This document shows positions 8,684 to 16,446 of a DNA stretch of 64,000 nucleotides, one piece after another. This stretch comes from a virus: IMG/VR virus record IMGVR_UViG_3300035188_001035, positions 1 to 64,000 of that record; one strand, written 5' to 3'. A program made the position numbers and the translations under genes. The stretch's first letter is position 1; every line of letters starts with the position of its first letter. The notes under the pieces are model-generated. The model was not told the DNA's origin and made no database searches. It saw only the letters and a program-made list of their open reading frames with translations.

Positions 8684-8999
8684 AGTTAAGCGTTTTGCTC
8701 TTGGTGAAGCGTGGAAACTATTACAGCTCACAACAGCTAGTGTTGTACAAATTATAGAAGCTATTGGTAACGATTTAAGCAATCCTGATAAAAAAGCTTT
8801 GGCAATGGATCTTTTGAATAGTTTTTATGATAAAATCTTTTTAGTGATAGATGTTCCATTTGTTCCCAATCTTGTTGAGCCTATTATACATAAGTACATC
8901 AAAAATATGCTCATGATAATGGTGAGTGCCACTATTGATGCTACGGTTACCATTTTTAGAAATACGGGCGTTTTTATTAAAAGAGAGGCTGGATTATGA
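8613..8999 (+). CDS. unknown helical protein overlapping the holin-like gene
   Basis: A 128-residue, mostly helical protein. The first 60 residues are amphipathic (EVEKLIVNTKEKVNEVKRFAL); residues about 90-115 (IIHKYIKNMLMIMVSATIDATVTIF) are hydrophobic and may be membrane-associated. An AGAGG site eight bases before the start supports this ATG although it lies 71 bases inside the previous gene. The stop overlaps the next start (ATGA). Family not recognised; possibly part of the same lysis or envelope module. Confidence 0.6.
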   Translation: MSSQELIRAEVEKLIVNTKEKVNEVKRFALGEAWKLLQLTTASVVQIIEAIGNDLSNPDKKALAMDLLNSFYDKIFLVIDVPFVPNLVEPIIHKYIKNMLMIMVSATIDATVTIFRNTGVFIKREAGL

Positions 9000-9373
9000 A
9001 TTACACAGAAACTTTTGAAGAATTTGCTAGTAAAGTTGGACCAATGGATTTGGCCCTATACGCTGGTGTCGGCTTAATACTATGGGTATTATTTAAGGAT
9101 AAACTAAGCCCTGTGCAAACACTATTAGGTGGATTAGTGGAAAAATTTAAAAACGCATCTCCACTTAAACCAGTAACTCCTGTTGCTGTTGTTGTTCCGT
9201 CGGTCAAGCCGGTTGTTACAACTAAAGAGGATATATTTTTTAAACTGATTGTAAGCTGGAAACAAACGCGAGATTTAGCTGCCGAGTGCGGATGTGTTAA
9301 GGCCGTAGAAGTTGCTGATCAAATGTTTCCATACTTAAGTCCTGTAGTTTGTGGAGATAAGGAGTCAACATGA
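8996..9373 (+). CDS. small single-pass membrane protein
   Basis: A 125-residue protein with one membrane helix at about residues 18-33 (LALYAGVGLILWVLF) after a short N-terminal part, then a proline/valine-rich linker and a C-terminal helical piece with CGCVKAVEVADQMFPYLSP. It overlaps both neighbours by four bases (ATGA). The topology fits an accessory or spanin-like envelope protein, but there is no lipobox and no clear coiled coil, so this is only a suggestion. Confidence 0.6.
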   Translation: MNYTETFEEFASKVGPMDLALYAGVGLILWVLFKDKLSPVQTLLGGLVEKFKNASPLKPVTPVAVVVPSVKPVVTTKEDIFFKLIVSWKQTRDLAAECGCVKAVEVADQMFPYLSPVVCGDKEST

Positions 9374-9867
9374 ATACTAAAACATTATTATTAGCATTAG
9401 CTTTTATACTAATAGGAATTGGATTATTCAAACCTGATCTTGGATCATTGGTAGATCGTCCACAACCTGTTGTTGTTGATATTGCAGAATTATCTGCACC
9501 GGTTAGAGAAGGCTTAAAAGCTAAAGCTGATGAGGTTGTTAGGGTTTTAAAAGACGGTGATCCTGATCGTAAAACTGATGGCAAAAGATTATCTAGTTTA
9601 TATGTAGATTTAGCAACTCTTGTAACCTTAGATGGTGATGATGAGGTTATTAAAAATACAGAAGAAATTAGACAAGCCAACAAATTAGCGGGAACTATGC
9701 TCAAACTGGATATTAAAAATAAATATCCTAAATTAGCAGAAGCTTGTAAGGCTGTAATAGTTGAGGCTATTGGCGATGATAGTGTAGCATTAAATAGAGA
9801 ATCCCGCATTCAGGCTGCTGAGGGTTTTAAAGCATTGGCGTGGGCTTGTTCACAAGGAGCAAAATAA
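9370..9867 (+). CDS. membrane-anchored or exported helical protein
   Basis: A 165-residue protein. Residues 4-18 (KTLLLALAFILIGIGLF) form a signal-anchor helix; the rest is soluble, charged and helical (SAPVREGLKAKADEVVRVLK, TEEIRQANKLAGTMLKLDI). It is expected to sit on the outer side of the inner membrane. The next gene, the peptidase, begins directly after the stop. No family recognised; it may be an envelope partner of the peptidase. Confidence 0.6.
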   Translation: MNTKTLLLALAFILIGIGLFKPDLGSLVDRPQPVVVDIAELSAPVREGLKAKADEVVRVLKDGDPDRKTDGKRLSSLYVDLATLVTLDGDDEVIKNTEEIRQANKLAGTMLKLDIKNKYPKLAEACKAVIVEAIGDDSVALNRESRIQAAEGFKALAWACSQGAK

Positions 9868-10791
9868 ATGGCTCGACTATCACCAATTGATCTTTATAAT
9901 AACTATAGACAAGGCTTTCAAGGAGCCATTTGGAATCAACTAGAATTTGATCACTTAATGGAAATTTTAAAATATCCATACTTTGGTGATGCTAGTTCTA
10001 GAATTACAAATAGTGGTAAAGGTAAACTATCAACTCCATACAAAAGCGTCTTGAAGTTTGATAAAAAGCCTTATGAAGAACGACAAGTTACTGGCGATTG
10101 CGTAAGTCATGGTACAAGAAACGCATGTGATATTAGTAGAGCGGTAGAAATAGATATATTGGGCGAAAAAGAAAGCTGGGTAGCAAGAGGAGCAACCGAA
10201 GCCATTTATGGCGCTAGAGGTTGGAGTGGTCAAGGTATGACAGGTAGCAAGGCCGCTGAATTTGTTAATAAAATTGGTGGTGTCCTTGTTCGTAAAAATT
10301 ATAAGGGCGTTGTTGATCTTAGCAAATATGACGGAATGCTTGGTGCCGGATGGGGTGGTCGCGGTGTTCCGGATAAAGTATTAGATTTAGCTAATGATCA
10401 TCAAATTAGAACTACATCACTTATTAAAAGTGTTGAAGAAGCACGAGACGCATTAGCAAATGGCTATGGATTAGCAGTCTGTTCTAATTATGGTTTTAGT
10501 AATAAAAGAGATAGTAAAGGATTTGCTAGAACTAGTGGTAGTTGGGCTCATTGTATGGCTTGGATAGCGTGTGATGATACCAATGGGGATACATCGTTTT
10601 TGGTACAAAATAGCTGGGGTAAATGGAATGATGGTGATCATCCAGAGTGGGGTCCAATTCCAGACGGCTCATTCCTAATCCATAGTGACGTAGCAGAAGG
10701 CATGATTAAACAAAATGGAACTTATGCCTTTAGTAATTTTAATGGATTTCCTGTACAAAAATTACCAGATTATGGGTTCGATTACTTATAA
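9868..10791 (+). CDS. papain-like (C1-type) cysteine peptidase
   Basis: A 307-residue protein with the papain-fold catalytic pattern in order: Gln73 (oxyanion position) and Cys78 in RQVTGDCVSHG, His228 in SWAHCMAW, and Asn248 in QNSWGKWND. The NSWG motif is the classic Asn-Ser-Trp-Gly of family C1. There is no signal peptide and no pro-domain, so it is smaller than secreted eukaryotic papains and is likely active as made. It could cut peptide cross-links as an endolysin, or act in virion maturation or entry. Genes before it code for small membrane proteins, which favours lysis, but most phage endolysin peptidases are NlpC/P60 or CHAP. Fold assignment is firm; role inferred. Confidence 0.8.
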   Translation: MARLSPIDLYNNYRQGFQGAIWNQLEFDHLMEILKYPYFGDASSRITNSGKGKLSTPYKSVLKFDKKPYEERQVTGDCVSHGTRNACDISRAVEIDILGEKESWVARGATEAIYGARGWSGQGMTGSKAAEFVNKIGGVLVRKNYKGVVDLSKYDGMLGAGWGGRGVPDKVLDLANDHQIRTTSLIKSVEEARDALANGYGLAVCSNYGFSNKRDSKGFARTSGSWAHCMAWIACDDTNGDTSFLVQNSWGKWNDGDHPEWGPIPDGSFLIHSDVAEGMIKQNGTYAFSNFNGFPVQKLPDYGFDYL

Positions 10792-10802
10792 GGTGTATAA
10801 TA

Positions 10803-10970
10803 ATGAGACTAATAGATAAAATTGCTTTGCAACGACTAATTAGTATGCTATTAACTTTTATCTTGGCGGTACTTAAATTAATAGTACCGCAAAAAACAGA
10901 AGCGGATGATAATATTGATAATCCTAAACCAAAAAGAAAAAGAATCTTTCCAAGAGTAAAAAATGAATAA
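10803..10970 (+). CDS. 55-residue membrane-type small protein
   Basis: A short gene between the peptidase and the zinc-finger protein. It encodes MRLIDKIALQRLISMLLTF at the start, a hydrophobic helix at about 10-29, and a highly charged C-terminal tail rich in Lys/Arg/Pro. Its TAA overlaps the next gene's ATG by eight bases. Hydrophobic N-terminus plus basic tail would suit a small envelope protein. The ORF is supported by tight tiling with both neighbours, not by homology. Confidence 0.5.
   Translation: MRLIDKIALQRLISMLLTFILAVLKLIVPQKTEADDNIDNPKPKRKRIFPRVKNE
10866..10890 (+). repeat. perfect 8-bp inverted repeat within the small gene
   Basis: GCGGTACT at 10866-10873 pairs exactly with AGTACCGC at 10883-10890 across a nine-base AT loop. 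It is followed by a run of A, not T, so on the + strand it is not an intrinsic terminator. It may be an mRNA hairpin affecting the downstream start, or chance. Confidence 0.4.
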
Positions 10971-11301
10971 ATTATTAGGGCTAGTATTAGTAGCAACTAT
11001 ATTATTTGGATCATCTCAATACAAAGGATCCACTACGGCATCTGTTGTTCTGGCTGGCGGCATTATTAAGTCTACACATATTGAAATGCCTGATACAAAA
11101 TACAAAAGGAAAAATTGTCCAGTATGTAAGGGTACGGGTAAATATTTGAGTGGTGACGGTATCAAAATGGTTGATTGTGGATATTGTGAGCCAGAAACAG
11201 GCACACAAACACTCACACAACCATCTAAGAGTGGTGTAACTAAAAGTGGTTCAACAACTATATCATGTGGACCTAATGGATGTAGGATAATCAAAAAATG
11301 A
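10963..11301 (+). CDS. exported small protein with DnaJ-type zinc-finger half
   Basis: A 112-residue protein with an N-terminal signal-like helix (about residues 2-17, KLLGLVLVATILFGSS). At about residues 45-66 it has CPVCKGTGKYLSGDG followed by CGYC, i.e. the CxxCxGxG and CxxC pairs of a DnaJ/RNA-type zinc knuckle. Two further cysteines lie near the end (SCGPNGC). There is no lipobox. It is probably secreted or membrane-anchored and zinc- or disulfide-stabilised. Function unknown; it belongs to the same coupled run of envelope-type genes. Confidence 0.6.
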   Translation: MNKLLGLVLVATILFGSSQYKGSTTASVVLAGGIIKSTHIEMPDTKYKRKNCPVCKGTGKYLSGDGIKMVDCGYCEPETGTQTLTQPSKSGVTKSGSTTISCGPNGCRIIKK

Positions 11302-11693
11302 ATAATGATGAACAGTTAAAAGCAATAGCCGCAAAGGTTTTAAATAAAGCCGGAGTACCACAAGAAGAAAATTTTGGTAGCGTTATTGCTATTCTTATGA
11401 TGATTAGTATTATTCTAACAGTTATTAGAGTATTACAAGAATGTAATAAAAATAAATTATCTGGAAACTATACCTCTCAAGATAAATACAATCTTTACGG
11501 ATCAGAAATTAAAGAATATAGTGCTCGTCGTGGTCTGTTCACACAGATGAGAATTAAAAGAATATTAAGAAGAGAGTTACCAAAAGAACAATATGCTAAA
11601 TATGGTATTCAACTATTGAACGCTATTTTAGATACAGGAGCAGATCTCAAGGATGATGAAGTCATAACCTTAGTGGAGGCAGCAAATGTTTAA
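11298..11693 (+). CDS. unknown protein with one membrane helix
   Basis: A 131-residue protein. A hydrophobic segment at about residues 28-48 (VIAILMMISIILTVIRVLQ) is flanked by charged regions; the rest is basic and helical (TQMRIKRILRRELPKEQYAKYG). The short motif EENFG before the helix recurs in the next protein (GEENFGF), so the two may share a small sequence element. Starts and stops overlap its neighbours by four to eight bases. No family recognised. Confidence 0.6.
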   Translation: MNNDEQLKAIAAKVLNKAGVPQEENFGSVIAILMMISIILTVIRVLQECNKNKLSGNYTSQDKYNLYGSEIKEYSARRGLFTQMRIKRILRRELPKEQYAKYGIQLLNAILDTGADLKDDEVITLVEAANV

Positions 11694-11940
11694 CATTTTA
11701 GTATGGTGCGTATATGGTTTATTTGTTGGTTCTATTGCTAAAAGTATAGTACCCGGAGAAGAAAATTTTGGTTTTGTTAAAACAGTAGCATTGGGTGTTG
11801 CTGGCTCTTATATGGGCGGAGCAATCCTGTATTTATTAGGAAACTACGATGCTGTATCTCCTGCCGGTGTTGTTATGGGTGTTGCTGGTGCAGTATTATC
11901 ATTGGTTCTGTATAACAAACTCACAACAAATAAATCTTGA
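11686..11940 (+). CDS. GlsB/YeaQ/YmgE-like membrane protein (transglycosylase-associated family)
   Basis: An 84-residue, almost entirely hydrophobic protein with three likely membrane helices: about 3-20, 29-50 and 57-77. The first helix ends in GSIAKSIVPGEENFG and the second starts LGVAGSYMGGAILYLLG, matching the GlsB/YeaQ signature (G-x-I/L-A-K-x-x-x-P-G, then G-x-x-G-x-x-x-G-G). The cellular family is stress-induced in the inner membrane, with unclear chemistry. Its presence in a phage is unusual and suggests a host-envelope effect. The stop codon overlaps the promoter of the next operon. Confidence 0.75.
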   Translation: MFNILVWCVYGLFVGSIAKSIVPGEENFGFVKTVALGVAGSYMGGAILYLLGNYDAVSPAGVVMGVAGAVLSLVLYNKLTTNKS

Positions 11941-11964
11941 CCAGACGCGTAGGTTTGCTATAAT
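11937..11964 (+). promoter_or_regulatory. sigma70-type promoter with extended -10, giving a probable leaderless mRNA
   Basis: TTGACC (-35, 11937-11942), a 16-base spacer ending in TGC, then a perfect TATAAT (-10, 11959-11964). The expected start, about seven bases after the -10, falls on the A of the dCMP deaminase ATG at 11971, so there is no room for a ribosome site. The -35 overlaps the previous stop codon. Confidence 0.75.
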
Positions 11965-11970
11965 ACTTCC

Positions 11971-12438
11971 ATGAGACCATCGTGGACAGATTATTTTTTA
12001 GGTTTGGCTAAAGTTGTTTCTCAACGTAGTCACGATATGCAAACACAGCACGGCTGCGTTATCACAGATTCTAGGGATAGAATTCTAGGCGTAGGATATA
12101 ATGGCTTTCCTCGTGGACTTGATGATGATTTATTACCTAGAACACGGCCAGAAAAATATCCATGGATGATTCATGCCGAAAGAAATGCGCTATCTAACTG
12201 TGTTGTTAGACCAGATAATGGTATAGCGTATGTTACTGGTCAAAGTTGTAATGACTGTATTATGGCTTTATGGCAAGAAGGTATAAGAAAAGTAGTTATG
12301 TCAAATAATCATGGTACACATTTATTCAATGAAGAAGCCCAAAATATTTTTAGAAAATTTGTCTCAATGAGCGGAATAGAAATTATTTATATAGAACCAA
12401 ATCTTTCTTGGCTGAAAGAACTCGGTGGTGTATTATGA
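11971..12438 (+). CDS. deoxycytidylate (dCMP) deaminase
   Basis: A 155-residue protein of the dCMP deaminase branch of the cytidine-deaminase fold. His68-Ala69-Glu70 (MIHAERNAL) supplies the zinc ligand and the proton-shuttling Glu; Cys93 and Cys96 (SCNDC) complete the zinc site, with Ser in place of the usual Pro. YNGFPRG (about 43-49) is the family motif near the nucleotide-binding loop. It turns dCMP to dUMP, feeding dTTP synthesis, and acts in the cytoplasm together with the ribonucleotide reductase and dNMP kinase here. The opening MRPSWTDYFLGLAKVVSQRS matches the family start, so the ATG that coincides with the predicted transcription start is likely correct. Confidence 0.9.
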   Translation: MRPSWTDYFLGLAKVVSQRSHDMQTQHGCVITDSRDRILGVGYNGFPRGLDDDLLPRTRPEKYPWMIHAERNALSNCVVRPDNGIAYVTGQSCNDCIMALWQEGIRKVVMSNNHGTHLFNEEAQNIFRKFVSMSGIEIIYIEPNLSWLKELGGVL

Positions 12439-12572
12439 ATACAACAGTATTATTCTATATTAGTATTTTTATTTTTTTATATCATAAGTTTACCGGTAAT
12501 ACAGAAATGTGTTTAACTTCTTTTCAACTCACAGTATTACTGGGCATTTCAGCAATTTTATATAGGAGATAA
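12435..12572 (+). CDS. 45-residue membrane-type small protein
   Basis: The ATG overlaps the TGA of the deaminase (ATGA) and its TAA lies two bases before the reductase start. The peptide has two hydrophobic segments, about residues 3-16 (TTVLFYISIFIFLY) and 29-42, with a short polar turn between. Such a hairpin fits a tiny inner-membrane protein. No family is recognised; support is by position and clean fit between neighbours. Its end carries the ribosome site (TAGGAGATAAT) of the next gene. Confidence 0.5.
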   Translation: MNTTVLFYISIFIFLYHKFTGNTEMCLTSFQLTVLLGISAILYRR

Positions 12573-12573
12573 T

Positions 12574-14766
12574 ATGTCGGCGCTCCAAGAACTGCAAAAT
12601 TATACATTCGTTAGTAAATACGCTCGTTGGATTGAGGATAAGAATCGCCGTGAAACATGGAAAGAAGCGGTTGATAGAGTCCGTGACATGATGCACACGA
12701 AGTATGATGAGTTTGGAATCAAAGACGATATTGATTGGGCTTATGATATAATGTATAAGAAAAAGGTTCTTGGTTCTCAAAGAGCACTCCAATTTGGTGG
12801 CGATCCTATTCTTAAAAGACACGCAAAAATCTATAACTGTACCAGTTCTTACTGTGATAGATTACGTTTTTTCCAAGAATGTTTCTGGTTATTATTGTGC
12901 GGAAGTGGAACCGGATTTAGTGTACAAAAACACCATGTTTCTAAATTACCAACACTAGAGCACGCCCCCGTAGAAGATGTTGGAACTAAATATGTTATTG
13001 ACGATAGCATAGAAGGTTGGGCCGATGCTTTAGGTGTTTTACTTAGTTCTTATTTTAGTAAACCAGTAGAAGAATTCAAACAATATAAAAATTGTCATAT
13101 AGTTTTTGATTATACTAATATTAGACCAAAAGGATCGTCTTTGGCATCCGGCGTGGGTAAAGCACCCGGTTATGAGCCATTAGCAAATGGCCTTGAAAAA
13201 ATCAGATCTTTATTAGATCGTTGTATAGCAAATGGACAAAAAAAATTACGTCCTATCGACGCTTATGATATAGTGATGCATAGTAGCGATGCTGTTTTAA
13301 GTGGAGGAGTAAGGCGTTCGGCTAGTTTAGCGCTATTTAGTCCCGATGACGAAGAAATGGCAAAAGCTAAAACCGGTAATTGGTTTATTGACAATCCACA
13401 GAGAGCAAGAAGTAACAATTCCGCACTCCTACTAAAGAATGAAACTACTTTTGAGGAATTTGATACTCTTATGCAATCTGTGAAAGAATTCGGAGAACCA
13501 GGATTTATTTGGAGCGAGTCTACAGAAATGATTTTTAATCCATGTGTAGAAATTGGTATGTGGCCTGTCGATGAAGAAAATGGTAAGAGCGGATGGCAGG
13601 GTTGCAATCTTTCTACCATTAATTGTTCTAGTGTAACCGACGAGGAGGATTTTTATGAAAGGTGCAAAGCAGCTTCCATTATTGGTACTCTTCAAGCTGG
13701 TTTTACTAAATTGGATTATTTGGGAGAAACTAGTGAAAGGATTTTTGACAGGGAAGCCCTATTAGGCGTGTCATTAACTGGCACAATGGAAAAGCACGAT
13801 CTGGTCTTGACAGAAAAGGTTTTGACCAAAGGCGCTAAAATAGCGGTCGAAACAAATAAAGAATTAGCAAAAAAGATAGGTATTAATCAAGCGGCTAGAG
13901 TCACATGCTTAAAACCAGAAGGTACCAGCAGTAGTATGTTGGGTACTAGTTCTGGTATACATCCACATCACGCCAAACGATATATACGTCATGTACAGGC
14001 GAACATTTTAGAAGCACCATACCAACACTTCAAAAAATTAAACCCGCAAGCCTGCGAAAAATCATCTTGGTCGGCCAATAATACTGATGAAGTTATTAAA
14101 TTTCCTATAGAAGTACCTGATGGTGCAAAATTAAAGAATCAATTACCAGCCGTTGAAATGTTATCAATAGTAAAAGATACTCAAAAGCATTGGGTACAAT
14201 CAGGAAAAAATAAAGGCTTATGTACTCAAGAATATTTGAGCCATAATGTTAGTAATACTGTTACGGTTAAGCCTGACGAATGGGAAGACGTAACCAAATT
14301 TATTTATGATAATCGTAAATATTTTGCCGGTATTAGTTTGATTCCTCAGAGTGGCGATAAAGACTATCCACAAGCACCATTTACCACAGTTTATACTAGT
14401 CGTGAAATTGTTAAAGAGTATGGTGATGCTGCATTGTGGTGTTCTGGTCTAATCGAGTTATCTCTTAACGCATTCGATAACAATCTTTGGGCCGCTTGCG
14501 ATTACGTTAGTATGAATCAAGCAAAGACAGACGATGCTCAAGATAAGTTATTATTTGTTACGAAAATGAAAAACTTTGCTGGTAAATATTTTGATGGTGA
14601 TATCAAACGTTTAACATATTGCATGAAAGACGTTTATAATTGGAAAATCTATTGTGATCTATATAATAGTTTCAAAAAGGTTGATTATACGCAACTATCT
14701 GAAACAGAGGACAATACCGTGGGAATAGAGGAAATTAGTTGCGCTGGCGGTGCATGTCTAATTTAA
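12574..14766 (+). CDS. nrdJ: class II (adenosylcobalamin-dependent) ribonucleotide reductase
   Basis: A 730-residue single-chain enzyme that reduces ribonucleotides to deoxyribonucleotides. Key residues visible: Cys89 (YNCTSSYC) as one of the reducing pair, Asn322-Pro-Cys324-Val-Glu326 (the thiyl-radical Cys and catalytic Glu), GCNLSTIN at 343-350 with the second redox cysteine, and the C-terminal CAGGAC pair (Cys723/Cys728) that receives electrons from thioredoxin. GSGTGFSV and VLSGGVRRSA are typical of the monomeric B12-dependent triphosphate-reductase group. No NrdB-type small subunit or activase is encoded nearby, consistent with class II. It depends on cobalamin from the host, so it works with or without oxygen. 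It has a TAGGAG ribosome site and is co-transcribed with the deaminase. Confidence 0.9.
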   Translation: MSALQELQNYTFVSKYARWIEDKNRRETWKEAVDRVRDMMHTKYDEFGIKDDIDWAYDIMYKKKVLGSQRALQFGGDPILKRHAKIYNCTSSYCDRLRFFQECFWLLLCGSGTGFSVQKHHVSKLPTLEHAPVEDVGTKYVIDDSIEGWADALGVLLSSYFSKPVEEFKQYKNCHIVFDYTNIRPKGSSLASGVGKAPGYEPLANGLEKIRSLLDRCIANGQKKLRPIDAYDIVMHSSDAVLSGGVRRSASLALFSPDDEEMAKAKTGNWFIDNPQRARSNNSALLLKNETTFEEFDTLMQSVKEFGEPGFIWSESTEMIFNPCVEIGMWPVDEENGKSGWQGCNLSTINCSSVTDEEDFYERCKAASIIGTLQAGFTKLDYLGETSERIFDREALLGVSLTGTMEKHDLVLTEKVLTKGAKIAVETNKELAKKIGINQAARVTCLKPEGTSSSMLGTSSGIHPHHAKRYIRHVQANILEAPYQHFKKLNPQACEKSSWSANNTDEVIKFPIEVPDGAKLKNQLPAVEMLSIVKDTQKHWVQSGKNKGLCTQEYLSHNVSNTVTVKPDEWEDVTKFIYDNRKYFAGISLIPQSGDKDYPQAPFTTVYTSREIVKEYGDAALWCSGLIELSLNAFDNNLWAACDYVSMNQAKTDDAQDKLLFVTKMKNFAGKYFDGDIKRLTYCMKDVYNWKIYCDLYNSFKKVDYTQLSETEDNTVGIEEISCAGGACLI

Positions 14767-14790
14767 TCCACTATTCGCAAAGGGTAAACA

Positions 14791-15510
14791 TTGAGAAAAA
14801 ATAATAAAAAGAAAAAAGCTGTTGATCTCACTAATGATATTGAACAATCTGGTCCTATCTATAGAAATAGATTAAAACCCAGGAGCGAAAATCAAAAAGA
14901 ATATATAAGAACTGTTGCTGAAAATACTATAACTTTTTGTCAAGGGTTAGCCGGATCAGGTAAAACCCACATAGCAATTGGTATGGCACTAGAGTATTTA
15001 TTAGACCAAAAGGTTAATAGAATTGTTATCACAAGGCCAGTTATAGAGGCTGGTGAAAAAATAGGATATCTACCAGGAACGGCGGAAGAAAAATTACATC
15101 CTTATTTATTGCCTATTATTGATGAAATTAATCATTTTATTAGTATGGCCCAGTATGCTTCATTAAAACTAAATAATAAGATAGAAGTAGTACCTTTAGG
15201 TTTAATGAGAGGTCGTAATTTTCACAACTGTTTCATTGTTGCTGACGAGTGCCAAAACGCATCATACGAACAATTAAAAATGTTATTGACAAGAGTTGGT
15301 CACGAGAGTAAATTAATACTAACTGGCGATATTGGACAATCCGATCTTAGTAGACACTTACAGGGTGGATTTATTCATATGATCAATGCTCTAGATGGAA
15401 TAGAAGGTATCGGGAATTGTAAATTAGAATCATCAGACATAGTGAGAAATCCAATAATAGCAAAAATTTTAGCAAGATTAGATAATTTTGAAAATGGAAC
15501 AAAAACATAA
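14791..15510 (+). CDS. phoH: PhoH-like ATPase
   Basis: A 239-residue protein of the PhoH family. Walker A is GLAGSGKTH at 52-60; the family block VITRPVIEAGEKIGYLPG follows; Walker B is FIVADECQNAS near 147-157; sensor-type LILTGDIGQSDL comes after. It covers a single P-loop domain of about 200 residues, as in phage PhoH. The start is TTG at 14791 with an AAAGGG site before it. PhoH proteins bind and hydrolyse ATP and are linked to RNA metabolism and helicase activity; the phage role is unsettled. It is common in phages of aquatic bacteria. Confidence 0.9.
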   Translation: MRKNNKKKKAVDLTNDIEQSGPIYRNRLKPRSENQKEYIRTVAENTITFCQGLAGSGKTHIAIGMALEYLLDQKVNRIVITRPVIEAGEKIGYLPGTAEEKLHPYLLPIIDEINHFISMAQYASLKLNNKIEVVPLGLMRGRNFHNCFIVADECQNASYEQLKMLLTRVGHESKLILTGDIGQSDLSRHLQGGFIHMINALDGIEGIGNCKLESSDIVRNPIIAKILARLDNFENGTKT

Positions 15511-16069
15511 ACAATGTCTATTATTGAATGCTGATTATAGTCCATTAAGTATAATATCCTGGCAAAAGGCTATTATATGGTCTATAAGATTTGAAAATAA
15601 TCCTAGATACGGTATTGAAATAATAGATTTCTATAAAAACGATCACATCAATGGAGTAGATAAAAAATATCCTATTCCAGCAGTAACCAAAACGCAAAGA
15701 TTTTTTAGAATCAATAATCAGGATGTTATATTCTCTCGTAAAAATATTTTTATCAGAGATAATTATACTTGTCAATATTGCCATAAACAATATGAAATGA
15801 GTAGTCTAACATATGATCATGTTATACCAAAATCTAAATGGACAGGACCATCATCACCAACTAGTTGGACAAATATAGTCACGGCGTGTACATACTGTAA
15901 TCGTAAAAAGGGTAATAAAACACCCAAACAAGCTAATATGCCCTTGATTAAATTACCAATAAAACCAAATAAAAATATGAAATTCTTGCCTATTGCCGAA
16001 CATCTTCTTAAGATAAAAGATGATCTACCAGAAGAATGGAAGACATATCTGCCGGAATCTTATCTATAA
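15494..16069 (+). CDS. HNH endonuclease
   Basis: A 191-residue protein. The N-terminus, LLLNADYSPLSIISWQKAI, is the typical lead-in of a widespread bacterial/phage HNH family. The nuclease core runs from CQYC (Cys93/Cys96) through TYDHVIPKSK (Asp108-His109) and an Asn at 127 to CTYCNRKKG (Cys132/Cys135); the four cysteines hold a structural zinc. I chose the ATG at 15494; a TTG six bases upstream is possible. It overlaps phoH by 17 bases. It may be a free-standing homing-type nuclease or take part in genome processing. Confidence 0.85.
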   Translation: MEQKHKQCLLLNADYSPLSIISWQKAIIWSIRFENNPRYGIEIIDFYKNDHINGVDKKYPIPAVTKTQRFFRINNQDVIFSRKNIFIRDNYTCQYCHKQYEMSSLTYDHVIPKSKWTGPSSPTSWTNIVTACTYCNRKKGNKTPKQANMPLIKLPIKPNKNMKFLPIAEHLLKIKDDLPEEWKTYLPESYL

Positions 16070-16446
16070 TGCCAACATACTCATATCAGTGCGAAAAATG
16101 TCAAAATAGATTTGAATTATTTTTTTATATCAAAGACTATATAGATCATCCCAAATGTGAAAAATGCCACAGTAAACAAACCCACAGAAGATATGTTGAT
16201 GATGTGATAACACAAAGCACAAGTGTTCGTAAGTCTGATACAGAATTAAAAACATTAGGCGATTTAGCTAAACGTAATAGTGACAGAATGAGCGAGGATG
16301 AAAAAACTCATTTATATCATAAACATAACGAATATAAATTTGATGAAAGTACTAAGACATTACCAACAGGCATGAGCAGAATCAAAAAACCAGAAAAAAT
16401 CAAATGGCCAGGATCCAAAGGCAAAACTAAACGAGGTAAAAAATGA
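16069..16446 (+). CDS. FmdB-like zinc-ribbon protein
   Basis: A 125-residue protein whose start shares one base with the previous stop (TAATG). It begins MPTYSYQCEKCQNRFELFF and continues to HPKCEKC, which is the CxxC...CxxC zinc ribbon of the FmdB/CxxC_CxxC_SSSS family. After residue 45 it is charged and of low complexity, ending in a Lys-rich tail (KWPGSKGKTKRGKK). Cellular members are called putative regulators without firm chemistry. In phages such proteins may bind nucleic acid or partner proteins; the basic tail would fit nucleic-acid binding. Confidence 0.7.
   Translation: MPTYSYQCEKCQNRFELFFYIKDYIDHPKCEKCHSKQTHRRYVDDVITQSTSVRKSDTELKTLGDLAKRNSDRMSEDEKTHLYHKHNEYKFDESTKTLPTGMSRIKKPEKIKWPGSKGKTKRGKK

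Noticed and set aside
10866-10897. Hairpin followed by AAAAAA as a terminator
   Set aside because: On the + strand the run after the hairpin is A, not T, and it lies inside a coding frame; on the other strand the T-run comes before the hairpin.
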